DNA from: Persicitalea jodogahamensis
GTDB lineage: Bacteria > Bacteroidota > Bacteroidia > Cytophagales > Spirosomataceae
Assembly: GCF_014651615.1 (NCBI RefSeq)
Contig: NZ_BMXF01000002.1
Location: 923,629-987,628, forward strand
Direction: 5' to 3'
Length of the DNA: 64,000 bases
The position numbers and the translations under genes were made by a program. The notes beneath the pieces are model-generated. The model was not told the origin of the DNA, searched no databases, and saw only the letters and a list, made by a program, of their open reading frames with translations. Each line of letters opens with the position of its first letter. Position 1 is the stretch's first letter. Positions 41,104-49,574 of this stretch are shown here, piece after piece.

Positions 41104-43341
41104 ATGAATACCTCCTTGCCCGCTAATAAGCCAAACTTCGGCACACTACCCGTTTTTCTTACTGCCATTTCTACCATTCTGGGAGCTGTAATGTTTCTGC
41201 GCTTTGGCTATGCTGTGGGTTCAGTGGGCTTTGTGGGGACGCTTATGATCATTTTCATCGGTCACCTCGTTACGATTCCCACCGCGATGGCTCTGGCCGA
41301 AATCGCCACCAACCAGAAGGTCGAAGGCGGCGGTGAATATTTCATTATTTCCCGGTCGTTTGGGCTGAATATCGGAGCAGCCATAGGCATAGCGCTATAC
41401 CTGTCCCAGGCCATCAGCGTAGCATTTTACGTGATCGCTTTCGCCGAATCTTTCGAAGCCGTGAAACCATGGATTGAGTCGGAGTTCGGCTATATCATTT
41501 ATGACAATCGCCTGTTCAGTATTCCAGCGCTGTTGTTGCTCATTCTTTTGATGGTGACCAAAGGCGCGGCGCTTGGCATGAAGGCGCTGTACGTCGTCGT
41601 GGCCATTCTGGCCGTTTCACTCGTGCTGTTCTTCATGGGTAGTACGCCTTACTCCGAAACCTTCGACAGCAATGAGTTCCTATTTACCAACATTACCTCT
41701 GAAAACGGATTTTTCTTCGTTTTTGCCATCATTTTTCCCGCCTTTACCGGCATGACCGCGGGCGTCGGCCTGTCGGGAGATCTGCGCGATCCCAAGCGTT
41801 CTATTCCGCTGGGAACGCTTTCGGCTACCGTTATTGGGATGATCATCTATGTATTCATTGCCTACAAGCTGATCTCCTCGGCAAGTCCTACGGATTTGGT
41901 CGGTAACCAACTTGTAATGAGTGATATTGCCCTTTGGGGACCAATCATCCCCATTGGCCTAGCCGCTGCGACTATTTCGTCAGCGCTGGGTTCCTTTATG
42001 GTAGCCCCACGCACCATTCAGGCTATTGCGGGCGACAAAGTGTTTCCCAATCGCTACGTGAACTTTTGGCTGGGACGGGGCAGCAAGAAAAACAACGAGC
42101 CTCGCAATGCCACCATTTTTACCAGTTTTATTGCCCTGGCCTTTGTGCTGGTGGGCGACGTGAATGCCGTTGCCGAGGTAATTTCGATGTTTTTTATGGT
42201 CACTTATGGCTCGCTGTGCCTGATCTCCTTCATGCAGCATTTCGCCGCTGACCCTTCCTACCGGCCCTCATTCAAATCCAAATGGTTCTTATCACTGTTA
42301 GGAGCAATGATGTGCGTGTTTCTGATGTTCAAAATCAACACGGGGTACGCCATTGCCTCCATCGGTATGATGGTGGCTCTGTACTTCTACATCGGGAGTA
42401 ACAGCCAGGCGAAGAAGGGGATGGCGAGTATTTTTCAGGGGGTGATTCATCAATTTAGTCGCAGGATTCAGGTTTTTCTGCAAAAAACGGATAAAGATCT
42501 GCGGGAAGAGGACTGGCGTCCTGCAGTACTGTGTCTGTCGCAGGATACTTTTGAACGATACTCAGCCCTGGAAATGATGAAATGGTTGTCGGAGCGCTAC
42601 GGATTCGGCACGTACATCCATTTTGAAAAAGCCTACTTCTCTACCGAATCAAAGGCTTTGGCTGATACCAAGCTCAAAAAACTGATCAAAATTTCGTCGG
42701 CCAGCAAGTCCAATGTTTTTTTGGAAACGTTGATTTCTCCTTCCAATACAGCCGCTATCGTGCAGGCCATTCAGCAACCGGGCATTTCGGGCCAGTCAAA
42801 TAACACCATGCTGTTCGAATACAAAAAAGGAGAGCGGGAGTGGCTGTGCGACATCGTGGATAATTACAGCGTGTTAAAAACGGCCGGCTATGATCTATGT
42901 ATTCTTGGTAGTTCTGACAAAGGATTTGGCTACCGGAAGGACATCCACATCTGGATTGGCAGGCAGGACATCGATAACGCCAACCTCATGATTCTGCTTT
43001 CCTATATCATTCTGGGCCACAAGGAGTGGGAACAGGGAGAGATTAAAATCTTTGCAGCTTTTAAGGAAGAAAACCTGAAAGCGGAACATCGCAACCTCAT
43101 TGATCTCACTTCAACGGGCCGGCTGCCCATTTCAGCCAAAAATATCCGAGTCCTGCCGCTGGAAGAGGGGCGGCGCCGTTCCGACCTAATCAACGAGCAT
43201 TCTATCGACGCCGACCTGACGCTGATCGGCTTTCACGAAAGCATCATCAAAGCGGACCGTGGTATTGAATTTTTCGAGGAATACAACAAAATTGGCAACG
43301 TACTTTTTGTCAATACGTTGAATTCGAAGTCTATTCGGTAG
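41104..43341 (+). CDS. SLC12/amino acid permease-like cation-chloride cotransporter
   Basis: A 745-residue protein from the ATG at 41104 (TTG at 41092 adds four residues). About twelve transmembrane helices fill residues 15-460, starting FGTLPVFLTAISTILGAVMFLRFGYAVGSVGFVG, the APC-fold signature with a Gly-rich first helix. The remainder (about 460-745) is a cytosolic domain, RRIQVFLQKTDKDLREEDWRPAVLCLSQ through IGNVLFVNTLNSKSI. This layout fits Na-K-Cl cotransporter-like SLC12 relatives in bacteria. The transported ion is unknown. Confidence 0.87.
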   Translation: MNTSLPANKPNFGTLPVFLTAISTILGAVMFLRFGYAVGSVGFVGTLMIIFIGHLVTIPTAMALAEIATNQKVEGGGEYFIISRSFGLNIGAAIGIALYLSQAISVAFYVIAFAESFEAVKPWIESEFGYIIYDNRLFSIPALLLLILLMVTKGAALGMKALYVVVAILAVSLVLFFMGSTPYSETFDSNEFLFTNITSENGFFFVFAIIFPAFTGMTAGVGLSGDLRDPKRSIPLGTLSATVIGMIIYVFIAYKLISSASPTDLVGNQLVMSDIALWGPIIPIGLAAATISSALGSFMVAPRTIQAIAGDKVFPNRYVNFWLGRGSKKNNEPRNATIFTSFIALAFVLVGDVNAVAEVISMFFMVTYGSLCLISFMQHFAADPSYRPSFKSKWFLSLLGAMMCVFLMFKINTGYAIASIGMMVALYFYIGSNSQAKKGMASIFQGVIHQFSRRIQVFLQKTDKDLREEDWRPAVLCLSQDTFERYSALEMMKWLSERYGFGTYIHFEKAYFSTESKALADTKLKKLIKISSASKSNVFLETLISPSNTAAIVQAIQQPGISGQSNNTMLFEYKKGEREWLCDIVDNYSVLKTAGYDLCILGSSDKGFGYRKDIHIWIGRQDIDNANLMILLSYIILGHKEWEQGEIKIFAAFKEENLKAEHRNLIDLTSTGRLPISAKNIRVLPLEEGRRRSDLINEHSIDADLTLIGFHESIIKADRGIEFFEEYNKIGNVLFVNTLNSKSIR

Positions 43342-43415
43342 ATATTTGATTATTACTAGTTTATAATTGGAGAATCTCCCGGCTTTTACTTTCCAACACT
43401 CAAATCCCTCTGATT

Positions 43416-43748
43416 ATGAAAAGCCCTGCTGTTATATTGCTAGTGTTATTTTCAGGTTTGTATTTCGGTTTTACTGCCGAAAAAATCAAGGTGACACCGG
43501 ATTTTACCGATGAACAAATAACCAAAGCCGAGCAAGATGCTTTGAAATCTTTTTCTCAAAAAGTGGAGATCAAAGTTTTAAAGAGAAATGGCAACGGAGA
43601 GATCGTCCACCTGAAGTGTATTTACTACGACACTCCGGGAAAATTCAGCGCGTCATGTGAATCTGATTCTTTTGGTTGTTTATTAATAAAAAAGAGCGGC
43701 TGTACGATTGCTGACAAGCCCTGTCCGGATAATATCGACGAGTTATAA
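43416..43748 (+). CDS. Small secreted cysteine-containing protein of unknown function
   Basis: A 110-residue protein with a signal peptide (to about FTAE, residue 22) and five cysteines in the mature part (HLKC, SASC, FGC, SGC, KPC). The Cys spacing could allow disulfides in the periplasm. It is not recognised. It follows the transporter by 74 bases on the same strand and is convergent with the DUF4126 gene, 4 bases apart. Confidence 0.7.
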   Translation: MKSPAVILLVLFSGLYFGFTAEKIKVTPDFTDEQITKAEQDALKSFSQKVEIKVLKRNGNGEIVHLKCIYYDTPGKFSASCESDSFGCLLIKKSGCTIADKPCPDNIDEL

Positions 43749-43752
43749 TTTA

Positions 43753-44313
43753 TTATGCTCTCCTTTTCCTGTAACGCTTTACCCTTCTCCACAGCCACCA
43801 TATCAGGCTTGCTACTGCCACAAGTGAAAGAACGGGAAGAAAAATAGCCAGCCCCGAGAGGCCAAACGAAGCAACATTCTCCACTGTTGACAATACAGGA
43901 TTACCCAGTCCGCCCGTGGCGGTAGTCGAGCCCACCCTCAACAGGCTCGTACCCGCCTGCACGAGTCCGGCGGTGCCTCCGCCAACAATCAAGCCCAGAC
44001 CCCATTGTAAAACGGGATTATCAATTTCTACAAAGGAGGTAGTTAGCAAAGTACCCGCTACCACCGAAAGCGGCGCGGCAATAGTATCCAGCAGATTGTC
44101 CACGAACGGAATGTAGTAGGCACCGATTTCCACCACCGTTGCACTCAGCAGCGCAAAGAAAGCGGTCCAGGTACCCAGCCAGGCAAAGCTTTCTGCGGGT
44201 GTAATCCAGCCATTCATACAAGCCACATTGGCCAGCAGCGCTGGAACGAAAATGCGAAAACCCGTACTGGCGCTCAGCCCAATGCCCAGGGCGATGCTAA
44301 GAAGAAGCTCCAT
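43753..44313 (-). CDS. DUF4126 family membrane protein
   Basis: The 186-residue protein is read from the ATG at 44313. It is almost entirely hydrophobic, with about five transmembrane helices and the family N-terminus MELLLSIALGIGLSASTGFRIFVPALLAN. A later segment, GLGLIVGGGTAGLVQAGTSLLRVGSTTATGGLGNPVLSTVEN, is Gly- and Thr-rich as in other DUF4126 proteins. The C-terminus is basic (RRVKRYRKRRA). Function is unknown. Confidence 0.9.
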   Translation of the reverse strand: MELLLSIALGIGLSASTGFRIFVPALLANVACMNGWITPAESFAWLGTWTAFFALLSATVVEIGAYYIPFVDNLLDTIAAPLSVVAGTLLTTSFVEIDNPVLQWGLGLIVGGGTAGLVQAGTSLLRVGSTTATGGLGNPVLSTVENVASFGLSGLAIFLPVLSLVAVASLIWWLWRRVKRYRKRRA

Positions 44314-44403
44314 AAATACTTTGCAAAAGAAATGTTCATAACCCAAAGCCAACTTTCCACGCTTTTTCCTTGTTAGCCCTCAAAACCTTTACTGTACCTA
44401 CGC

Positions 44404-46164
44404 GTGAATCAAGAACAAAAAAGCGGTCAGATTTTTGACCTTCCTACTCTGCGAAGGCTTTACACCTTCGTTGGACCCTACAAAAAGCAGTTTTTCGGAC
44501 TTATCGGCATCATTATGCTGAGCGCGGTGCTATCCCCCCTGCTTCCGCTTCTCATCAAGTATACCATCGATACCCCCATTGCCAACGGCGATTACAGTCA
44601 GTTGGCTTTGATGATGGCCCTGATGATTGGAGTGCTTGTCGTGCAGGGGCTGGTGTCTTTTGTCAATACTTATCTGTCGGGCTGGTTGGGGCAGTACATC
44701 ATTCGTGACATGCGGGTGACGCTCTATGAGAAAATCATCAATCTAAGGCTGAAGTTTTTTGACCAGACGCCCATTGGTCGATTAGTAACTCGCACGATTT
44801 CCGACATCGAAACATTATCCAACGTGTTCAGTGATGGCATGGCGGCCATTGCGGGTGACATCCTCCAGCTTGTGCTGATTATTGCCGTAATGTTTTACAC
44901 CGACTGGAAGCTTTCGCTGATCAGCCTGTCCATGATTCCGCTGATGCTGGTCAGTACCTATGTCTTCAAGGAAAAAATCAAGGATGCTTTCAATGAAGTC
45001 CGTGCCGCCGTTTCCAACCTCAACTCGTTCGTACAGGAACATATCACGGGCATGAACATCGTGCAGATATTCGGCAGCGAAGACGCCGAGTTCGAGAAGT
45101 TCGAGCGCATCAACGCCACGCACCGCGATTCCAATATCCGTTCCATTCTCTACTATTCCATTTATTTTCCTGTGGCTGATGTCATCGCCGCTGCCGGGAC
45201 AGGCCTGGTTGTGTGGTATGGCTCCAAGCAGATTCTGGCCCAAGACGTGACTTTTGGTACAGTGACGGCCTTTGTGATGTTTATCGGATTGTTTTTCCGG
45301 CCCATCCGCCAGCTGGCCGACCGCTTCAATACCCTTCAGATGGGTATCGTCAGCACCGACCGCATCATCAAACTGCTCGATAGTGAAGACTTTACCGAAA
45401 ACAATGGTACTTACCAGCCCGAAACCGTGCGGGGGAAAGTTGAATTTAAAGATGTGTGGTTTGCCTACAATGAGGAGGAATATGTTTTGAAAAACATCAA
45501 CTTCCACATGAACGAGGGTGAAACCATTGCCTTTGTGGGCGCGACGGGCGCGGGCAAGTCCTCCGTCATCAATCTATTGAGTCGTTTTTACGATATTAAC
45601 AAAGGCGAAATCCTGATTGATGGCGTGGATATTCACGAATACGAACTCACTGCTTTGCGCCGGAACATCGGCGTAGTGTTGCAGGATGTATTTTTGTTTT
45701 CCGATACCATCGAGAATAACATCACGCTCGGCAACCCCACTATTACGCATGAGCAAATTGTGGAGGCTGCCAAGCTGGTGGGCGTTCACGAGTTTATTGA
45801 GCGGCTGCCGGGCGGCTACCAGTACAATGTCATGGAGCGCGGTAGTACGTTGAGTGTCGGGCAGCGCCAGCTGATTTCCTTCGTCAGGGCTATGGTCCAT
45901 GATCCCAAAATCATGGTACTTGACGAAGCCACTTCCTCGGTAGATAGCGAAACAGAGGAGCTTATTCAGAAGGCTATCGAGAAGTTGATGAAAGGCCGCA
46001 CGGCGATCGTTATCGCTCACCGCCTGTCTACGATCCAGGAAGCTGACAAGATTATCGTGCTGGACAAAGGCGAAATCAAGGAAGAAGGTACGCACGAGGA
46101 GCTTCTGGCGCTGGAAGCTTTTTATGCTAACCTTTACCAGATGCAGTACAAGGAAATGGTGTAG
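44404..46164 (+). CDS. ABC exporter, permease-ATPase half transporter (MsbA-like)
   Basis: The 586-residue protein starts at a GTG at 44404. Six transmembrane helices lie in residues about 20-330. The nucleotide-binding domain follows, with Walker A FVGATGAGKSSVINLL, Q-loop, signature LSVGQRQLISFVRAM, Walker B IMVLDEATSSVDSET and the H-loop IVIAHRLSTI. It is a type IV exporter half that would act as a homodimer. The substrate (lipid or drug) is not shown; no MsbA-specific context is adjacent. It is divergent from DUF4126. Confidence 0.94.
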   Translation: MNQEQKSGQIFDLPTLRRLYTFVGPYKKQFFGLIGIIMLSAVLSPLLPLLIKYTIDTPIANGDYSQLALMMALMIGVLVVQGLVSFVNTYLSGWLGQYIIRDMRVTLYEKIINLRLKFFDQTPIGRLVTRTISDIETLSNVFSDGMAAIAGDILQLVLIIAVMFYTDWKLSLISLSMIPLMLVSTYVFKEKIKDAFNEVRAAVSNLNSFVQEHITGMNIVQIFGSEDAEFEKFERINATHRDSNIRSILYYSIYFPVADVIAAAGTGLVVWYGSKQILAQDVTFGTVTAFVMFIGLFFRPIRQLADRFNTLQMGIVSTDRIIKLLDSEDFTENNGTYQPETVRGKVEFKDVWFAYNEEEYVLKNINFHMNEGETIAFVGATGAGKSSVINLLSRFYDINKGEILIDGVDIHEYELTALRRNIGVVLQDVFLFSDTIENNITLGNPTITHEQIVEAAKLVGVHEFIERLPGGYQYNVMERGSTLSVGQRQLISFVRAMVHDPKIMVLDEATSSVDSETEELIQKAIEKLMKGRTAIVIAHRLSTIQEADKIIVLDKGEIKEEGTHEELLALEAFYANLYQMQYKEMV

Positions 46165-46288
46165 GGGGTAGTTGTTATCATAATGGTGCAACACCTCAAA
46201 ACACTCAACTGCATTTATAATGGATACGAGTATTGGCTCTTCCAGGATGGGGAGCCTTCTCAATTATTCTCAATAAAATCAATATTTC

Positions 46289-47470
46289 ATGACTGAAGAG
46301 GCTTATATCATATCCACAGCACGCACCCCTATCGGTAGTTTTGGCGGGGTACTTTCTTCCTTTTCCGCTACTGAATTGGGGGCAAAAGCCATCCGGGGGG
46401 CAATTGATAAAATTAAGCTTGACCCGATTCAGGTTCAGGAAGTTTTCATGGGCAATGTCGTTTCTGCCAATCTGGGCCAGGCACCCGCACGGCAGGCCGC
46501 GCTCGGAGCCGGTTTGCCTAATGAAACCATCTGCACAACCGTAAACAAAGTATGCGCCTCCGGCATGAAAGCGGCGGCTTTTGCCACCCAAGCTATTCGG
46601 CTAGGCGATGCCGATGTGCTGGTGGCAGGCGGCATGGAAAGCATGTCGCAGATTCCTTTTTATTTATCTAAAGCCCGTTATGGCTACGGCTATGGCAATG
46701 GCGAACTGGTCGACGGTCTGGCTCGGGATGGCCTGGTGGATGCCTACGATCATTGCGCGATGGGTACTTGTGGCGACCGTACCGCCATGCAGCGCGAAAT
46801 CACACGGGAACAGCAAGACGAATACGCCATCCGATCGTACCAGCGTAGCGCGGAGGCCAACGAAAAAGGGTACCTGAAAGAAGAAATTGTGGCGGTGGAA
46901 GTACCACAGCGCAAAGGCGAGCCGCTGTTGGTCAGCGAAGATGAGGAATTCAGGAAGGTGAATTTTGAAAAAATCCCTACACTTCGTCCGGTGTTCTCTC
47001 CGGAAGGGACCGTAACGGCGGCCAATGCGTCTACCATCAATGATGGTGGGGTAGCGATGATTCTGGCGAGTGGAAGAAAAGTGAAGGAACTGAATCTGAA
47101 ACCTCTGGCCCGCGTAGTAGCCTATGCCGACGCCGAGCAGGAGCCTGTTTGGTTCACGACCACGCCAATCGCTGCTACCAGAAAGGTCCTGACGAAAGCG
47201 GGAATGCAGCTTTCGGACATCGATTATTTCGAAGTGAATGAAGCCTTTTCGGTAGTTGTGCTGGCGTATATGAAAGAGCTTGGCCTCAGTCCCGATAAAG
47301 TGAATCTGTTCGGAGGTGCCGTGTCGCTGGGACATCCGCTGGGCGTGTCGGGAGCGAGAATAATGGGGACTCTGATTAATGTGTTGCACCAAAAACAGGG
47401 CCGCTATGGCCTGGCAGCCATATGCAACGGCGGGGGAGGAGCCTCAGCGGTAATCCTGGAGCGGATGTAA
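46289..47470 (+). CDS. Acetyl-CoA acetyltransferase (thiolase)
   Basis: The 393-residue enzyme catalyses thiolysis or condensation of acyl-CoA. Conserved stretches are STARTPIGSFGG, the active-site Cys in VNKVCASGMKA, the MESMSQIPF segment, NEAFSVVVLAY with the catalytic His region GGAVSLGHPLG, and the second Cys in ICNGGGGASA. Length and motifs fit biosynthetic or degradative thiolases (AtoB/PhaA type). It follows the ABC gene by 124 bases and is convergent with GtrA, 14 bases apart. Its pathway is not given by the neighbours. Confidence 0.95.
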   Translation: MTEEAYIISTARTPIGSFGGVLSSFSATELGAKAIRGAIDKIKLDPIQVQEVFMGNVVSANLGQAPARQAALGAGLPNETICTTVNKVCASGMKAAAFATQAIRLGDADVLVAGGMESMSQIPFYLSKARYGYGYGNGELVDGLARDGLVDAYDHCAMGTCGDRTAMQREITREQQDEYAIRSYQRSAEANEKGYLKEEIVAVEVPQRKGEPLLVSEDEEFRKVNFEKIPTLRPVFSPEGTVTAANASTINDGGVAMILASGRKVKELNLKPLARVVAYADAEQEPVWFTTTPIAATRKVLTKAGMQLSDIDYFEVNEAFSVVVLAYMKELGLSPDKVNLFGGAVSLGHPLGVSGARIMGTLINVLHQKQGRYGLAAICNGGGGASAVILERM

Positions 47471-47484
47471 AAGGAATTTGCGGG

Positions 47485-48000
47485 TTACTTGATGAACGAT
47501 TTCAAGCGATCGTAGAATCCGGTACTTTTGAAAGTGAAAGTTTTGTGCAGGGTATAGTTGCTAACGAAACTACAGCCCATACCGAATACGTAACAGGCCA
47601 GACCTGTGATATCTACCACTTTTTTAGAATAGGGGATCTGGTATTCAAGCGGGTCGAAATTGGATTCGGTCACCATTACGGCGAACCGTACGGCCAGGTC
47701 CATGACGAAGCCTGAGAATATAGCCACCATCACGAATTTCACCATTTCGCGGCGTGTCTGATTCGTGCGGCGGGCATCGAAAGCAAAGAATTTGGTCAGG
47801 ACAAAGCCAACACCGAAAGAGAGAATGTAAGACGGCCAAACCGACTGAGTAAGCGAAAGGTCGAACCAGTCCTGCAGCAGGCTGCTGCATACCAACTGCA
47901 CCGCTGCCCCGGTGCCTGCCACTAAAAAATACGCGATTAAGTCTTTGCGATTGAGGAACTTACTGGTGGAGTCAGCGGACACGGCAACGCTTCTTTTCAT
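47485..48000 (-). CDS. GtrA family flippase-like membrane protein
   Basis: The 171-residue protein has four transmembrane helices (about 22-42, 56-76, 89-110 and 132-152). It has the GtrA hallmark AYFLVAGTGAAVQLV and the Tyr/Asn-rich C-terminal motif FVSNYTLHKTFTF. GtrA-type proteins are thought to flip polyprenyl-linked sugars in cell-surface glycosylation. No glycosyltransferase adjoins it here, so the role is inferred from family only. Confidence 0.92.
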   Translation of the reverse strand: MKRSVAVSADSTSKFLNRKDLIAYFLVAGTGAAVQLVCSSLLQDWFDLSLTQSVWPSYILSFGVGFVLTKFFAFDARRTNQTRREMVKFVMVAIFSGFVMDLAVRFAVMVTESNFDPLEYQIPYSKKVVDITGLACYVFGMGCSFVSNYTLHKTFTFKSTGFYDRLKSFIK

Positions 48001-48082
48001 GGGCGGGATAGAGATTCAGCCGCAATAGTAGAAATAAATCCGGCTGTAAGCAAAGCCTTTGTAACAAATTAGACGGCCATCT

Positions 48083-48535
48083 CTACTTTTTCAGCACGTA
48101 CATAGCGGCAAGATCACCCTCTATTTTCTGACCTGAAATATCCAGTTGGGTCAGGATGTTTTCACCTACAAGATATTGATTGGGAGCTTCCTGCCCTTTA
48201 AGAATAACATACTGTCCGGCGCTGTTCCAGCTGTATTTTCCTTTTTCCTCAAAAGTATTTTTGCCACCTTTCCCGAGGTAAGTAGTTTTTTTGGCGTAAG
48301 TCCCATCCTCATTCAGCGTGATAACGGTTTCCACTCCTGCGCAATCGGCGCACGGCAACATGCCTTTGTATGTGCCCGTATAACTGAGCGAATTACGGGA
48401 GTTGTGGCCGTCGTCCATGTTTGTTACTATTTCTGACGTCCTAGTGGAATCCGCATCAGCTTTCGATCCGGACGTAGAGTTACAGCTTGCCAGTGCTATG
48501 GCGACAATGGTCAAAGTCAGGGTACTCTTCTTCAT
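48083..48535 (-). CDS. NlpE-like lipoprotein (N-terminal domain only)
   Basis: The 150-residue lipoprotein has a signal with lipobox ALASC (Cys near residue 18) and the NlpE N-terminal motif YKGMLPCADCAGVETVITLNEDGTY, including the CxxC pair. In E. coli, NlpE signals envelope stress and copper. Here only the N-terminal domain is present, which is common in Bacteroidota. Metal binding is possible through CxxC but unproven. It lies between GtrA and another lipoprotein gene on the same strand. Confidence 0.88.
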   Translation of the reverse strand: MKKSTLTLTIVAIALASCNSTSGSKADADSTRTSEIVTNMDDGHNSRNSLSYTGTYKGMLPCADCAGVETVITLNEDGTYAKKTTYLGKGGKNTFEEKGKYSWNSAGQYVILKGQEAPNQYLVGENILTQLDISGQKIEGDLAAMYVLKK

Positions 48536-48600
48536 TGGTATTTAAGTAGTCTCAGGATGTGCTATCGATTATTTCTCAAAAATCAATCCATTTCAACGAC

Positions 48601-49131
48601 TCAGTTGGTTTTCAAACTTTCAAAGGATTTCGCCACTTCACGAAAAGTGTTTCCCGCCACTTTTGAGCTTTCATCCTGCTTTATCGAGCCGCTGCGTAAT
48701 GCGTCAATCACCGCGCACATAGCCATACGGCTGCTGCTGTATTGCTTGTAAAATTCTTCGTTCACCGGAACGCGGCTTTCGGCCATCTTTTCCACCAACG
48801 TTTTCAGCGCAGACGAAATCTCCATCGGATTGTTGTTGCGATTGGCCGCCATGCGGTCGAGGGTGGCGGCGTCGGTTCGGGCCGCCTGGGCCAGAGTATC
48901 GGCAAGTTGGCTTTGCCGGACAGCATCAAATTTGTCGTTCACATAAAGCCACTGCATCTTATCAAGCGGGCAGCCTTTGTCAAGCGTGCTATTGTCAGTT
49001 TTGGCCGTGGACTCCTCGTTCACGCGGGCGTTGCCTCCGCCTGGTTTGGTAGTTTGACTTGGCAGGGTAGTGGCGCATTGGCTCAAAAAGAGCAGCAATA
49101 GGAGAGCCAGAGCTTTTCTGAAGTAGTTCAT
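48601..49131 (-). CDS. Lipoprotein of unknown function
   Basis: A 176-residue protein from the ATG at 49131; an upstream frame adds 21 residues with no signal character. The lipoprotein signal is LLLLFLSQC (Cys near residue 20). The mature part is helix-rich, with two Cys, and starts with a low-complexity linker (TTKPGGGNARVNEESTAK). No family was recognised. It precedes the NlpE-like gene on the same strand by 65 bases. Confidence 0.75.
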   Translation of the reverse strand: MNYFRKALALLLLLFLSQCATTLPSQTTKPGGGNARVNEESTAKTDNSTLDKGCPLDKMQWLYVNDKFDAVRQSQLADTLAQAARTDAATLDRMAANRNNNPMEISSALKTLVEKMAESRVPVNEEFYKQYSSSRMAMCAVIDALRSGSIKQDESSKVAGNTFREVAKSFESLKTN

Positions 49132-49574
49132 GAGGAGTTTCGGATTGGTACGCTGTAAGGACAAATATGATCCAAATCGGTTTAACATTGCCAAAATGGG
49201 AACAAAAATTCCTTTCGCAATTTGTCCAAAGTATCAACGAAATAAAAAATGTCACCTTTATTTCAAAATAGCGGTCGAATTTCCCCATCCGAATGAGATT
49301 CCACACTTTGGGAAGAAGTAGTTTGGCGGGGAGAGTACCTGTGGTGATGCAGGCCAATCCCTCATGGTTGGTACATTTATTTATCAGTTATTTATCAGTC
49401 CAGAATACAATTGGACCATCCACCCATAAAACCAATCAAAGAAGATTGAGAGAGCTGCCGGATGCGGATACTGGGGGCATAAGGAAGATTTGGGCGTGAT
49501 AATTCCGTTGTGCAGCGGAAAAGCACATGTAGTGATTCCGTCAAAAATTATTTATAAAATACAAAAACCGGATT
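49132..49574. other. Intergenic region upstream of the 1058-residue protein
   Basis: About 440 bases with no gene that looks protein-like. It holds a perfect tandem 11-mer at 49377-49398. No consensus promoter was found before the ATG at 49575. Confidence 0.55.
49377..49398. repeat. Tandem direct repeat of TTATTTATCAG (2 copies)
   Basis: Two adjacent perfect 11-base copies at 49377-49387 and 49388-49398. It lies about 180 bases before the large barrel/coiled-coil gene. It could be a simple replication slippage product or a pair of operators; no evidence decides. Confidence 0.7.

Noticed and set aside
49377-49398. Possible CRISPR-like repeat
   Set aside because: Two adjacent 11-base copies without spacers are a simple tandem repeat, not an array.
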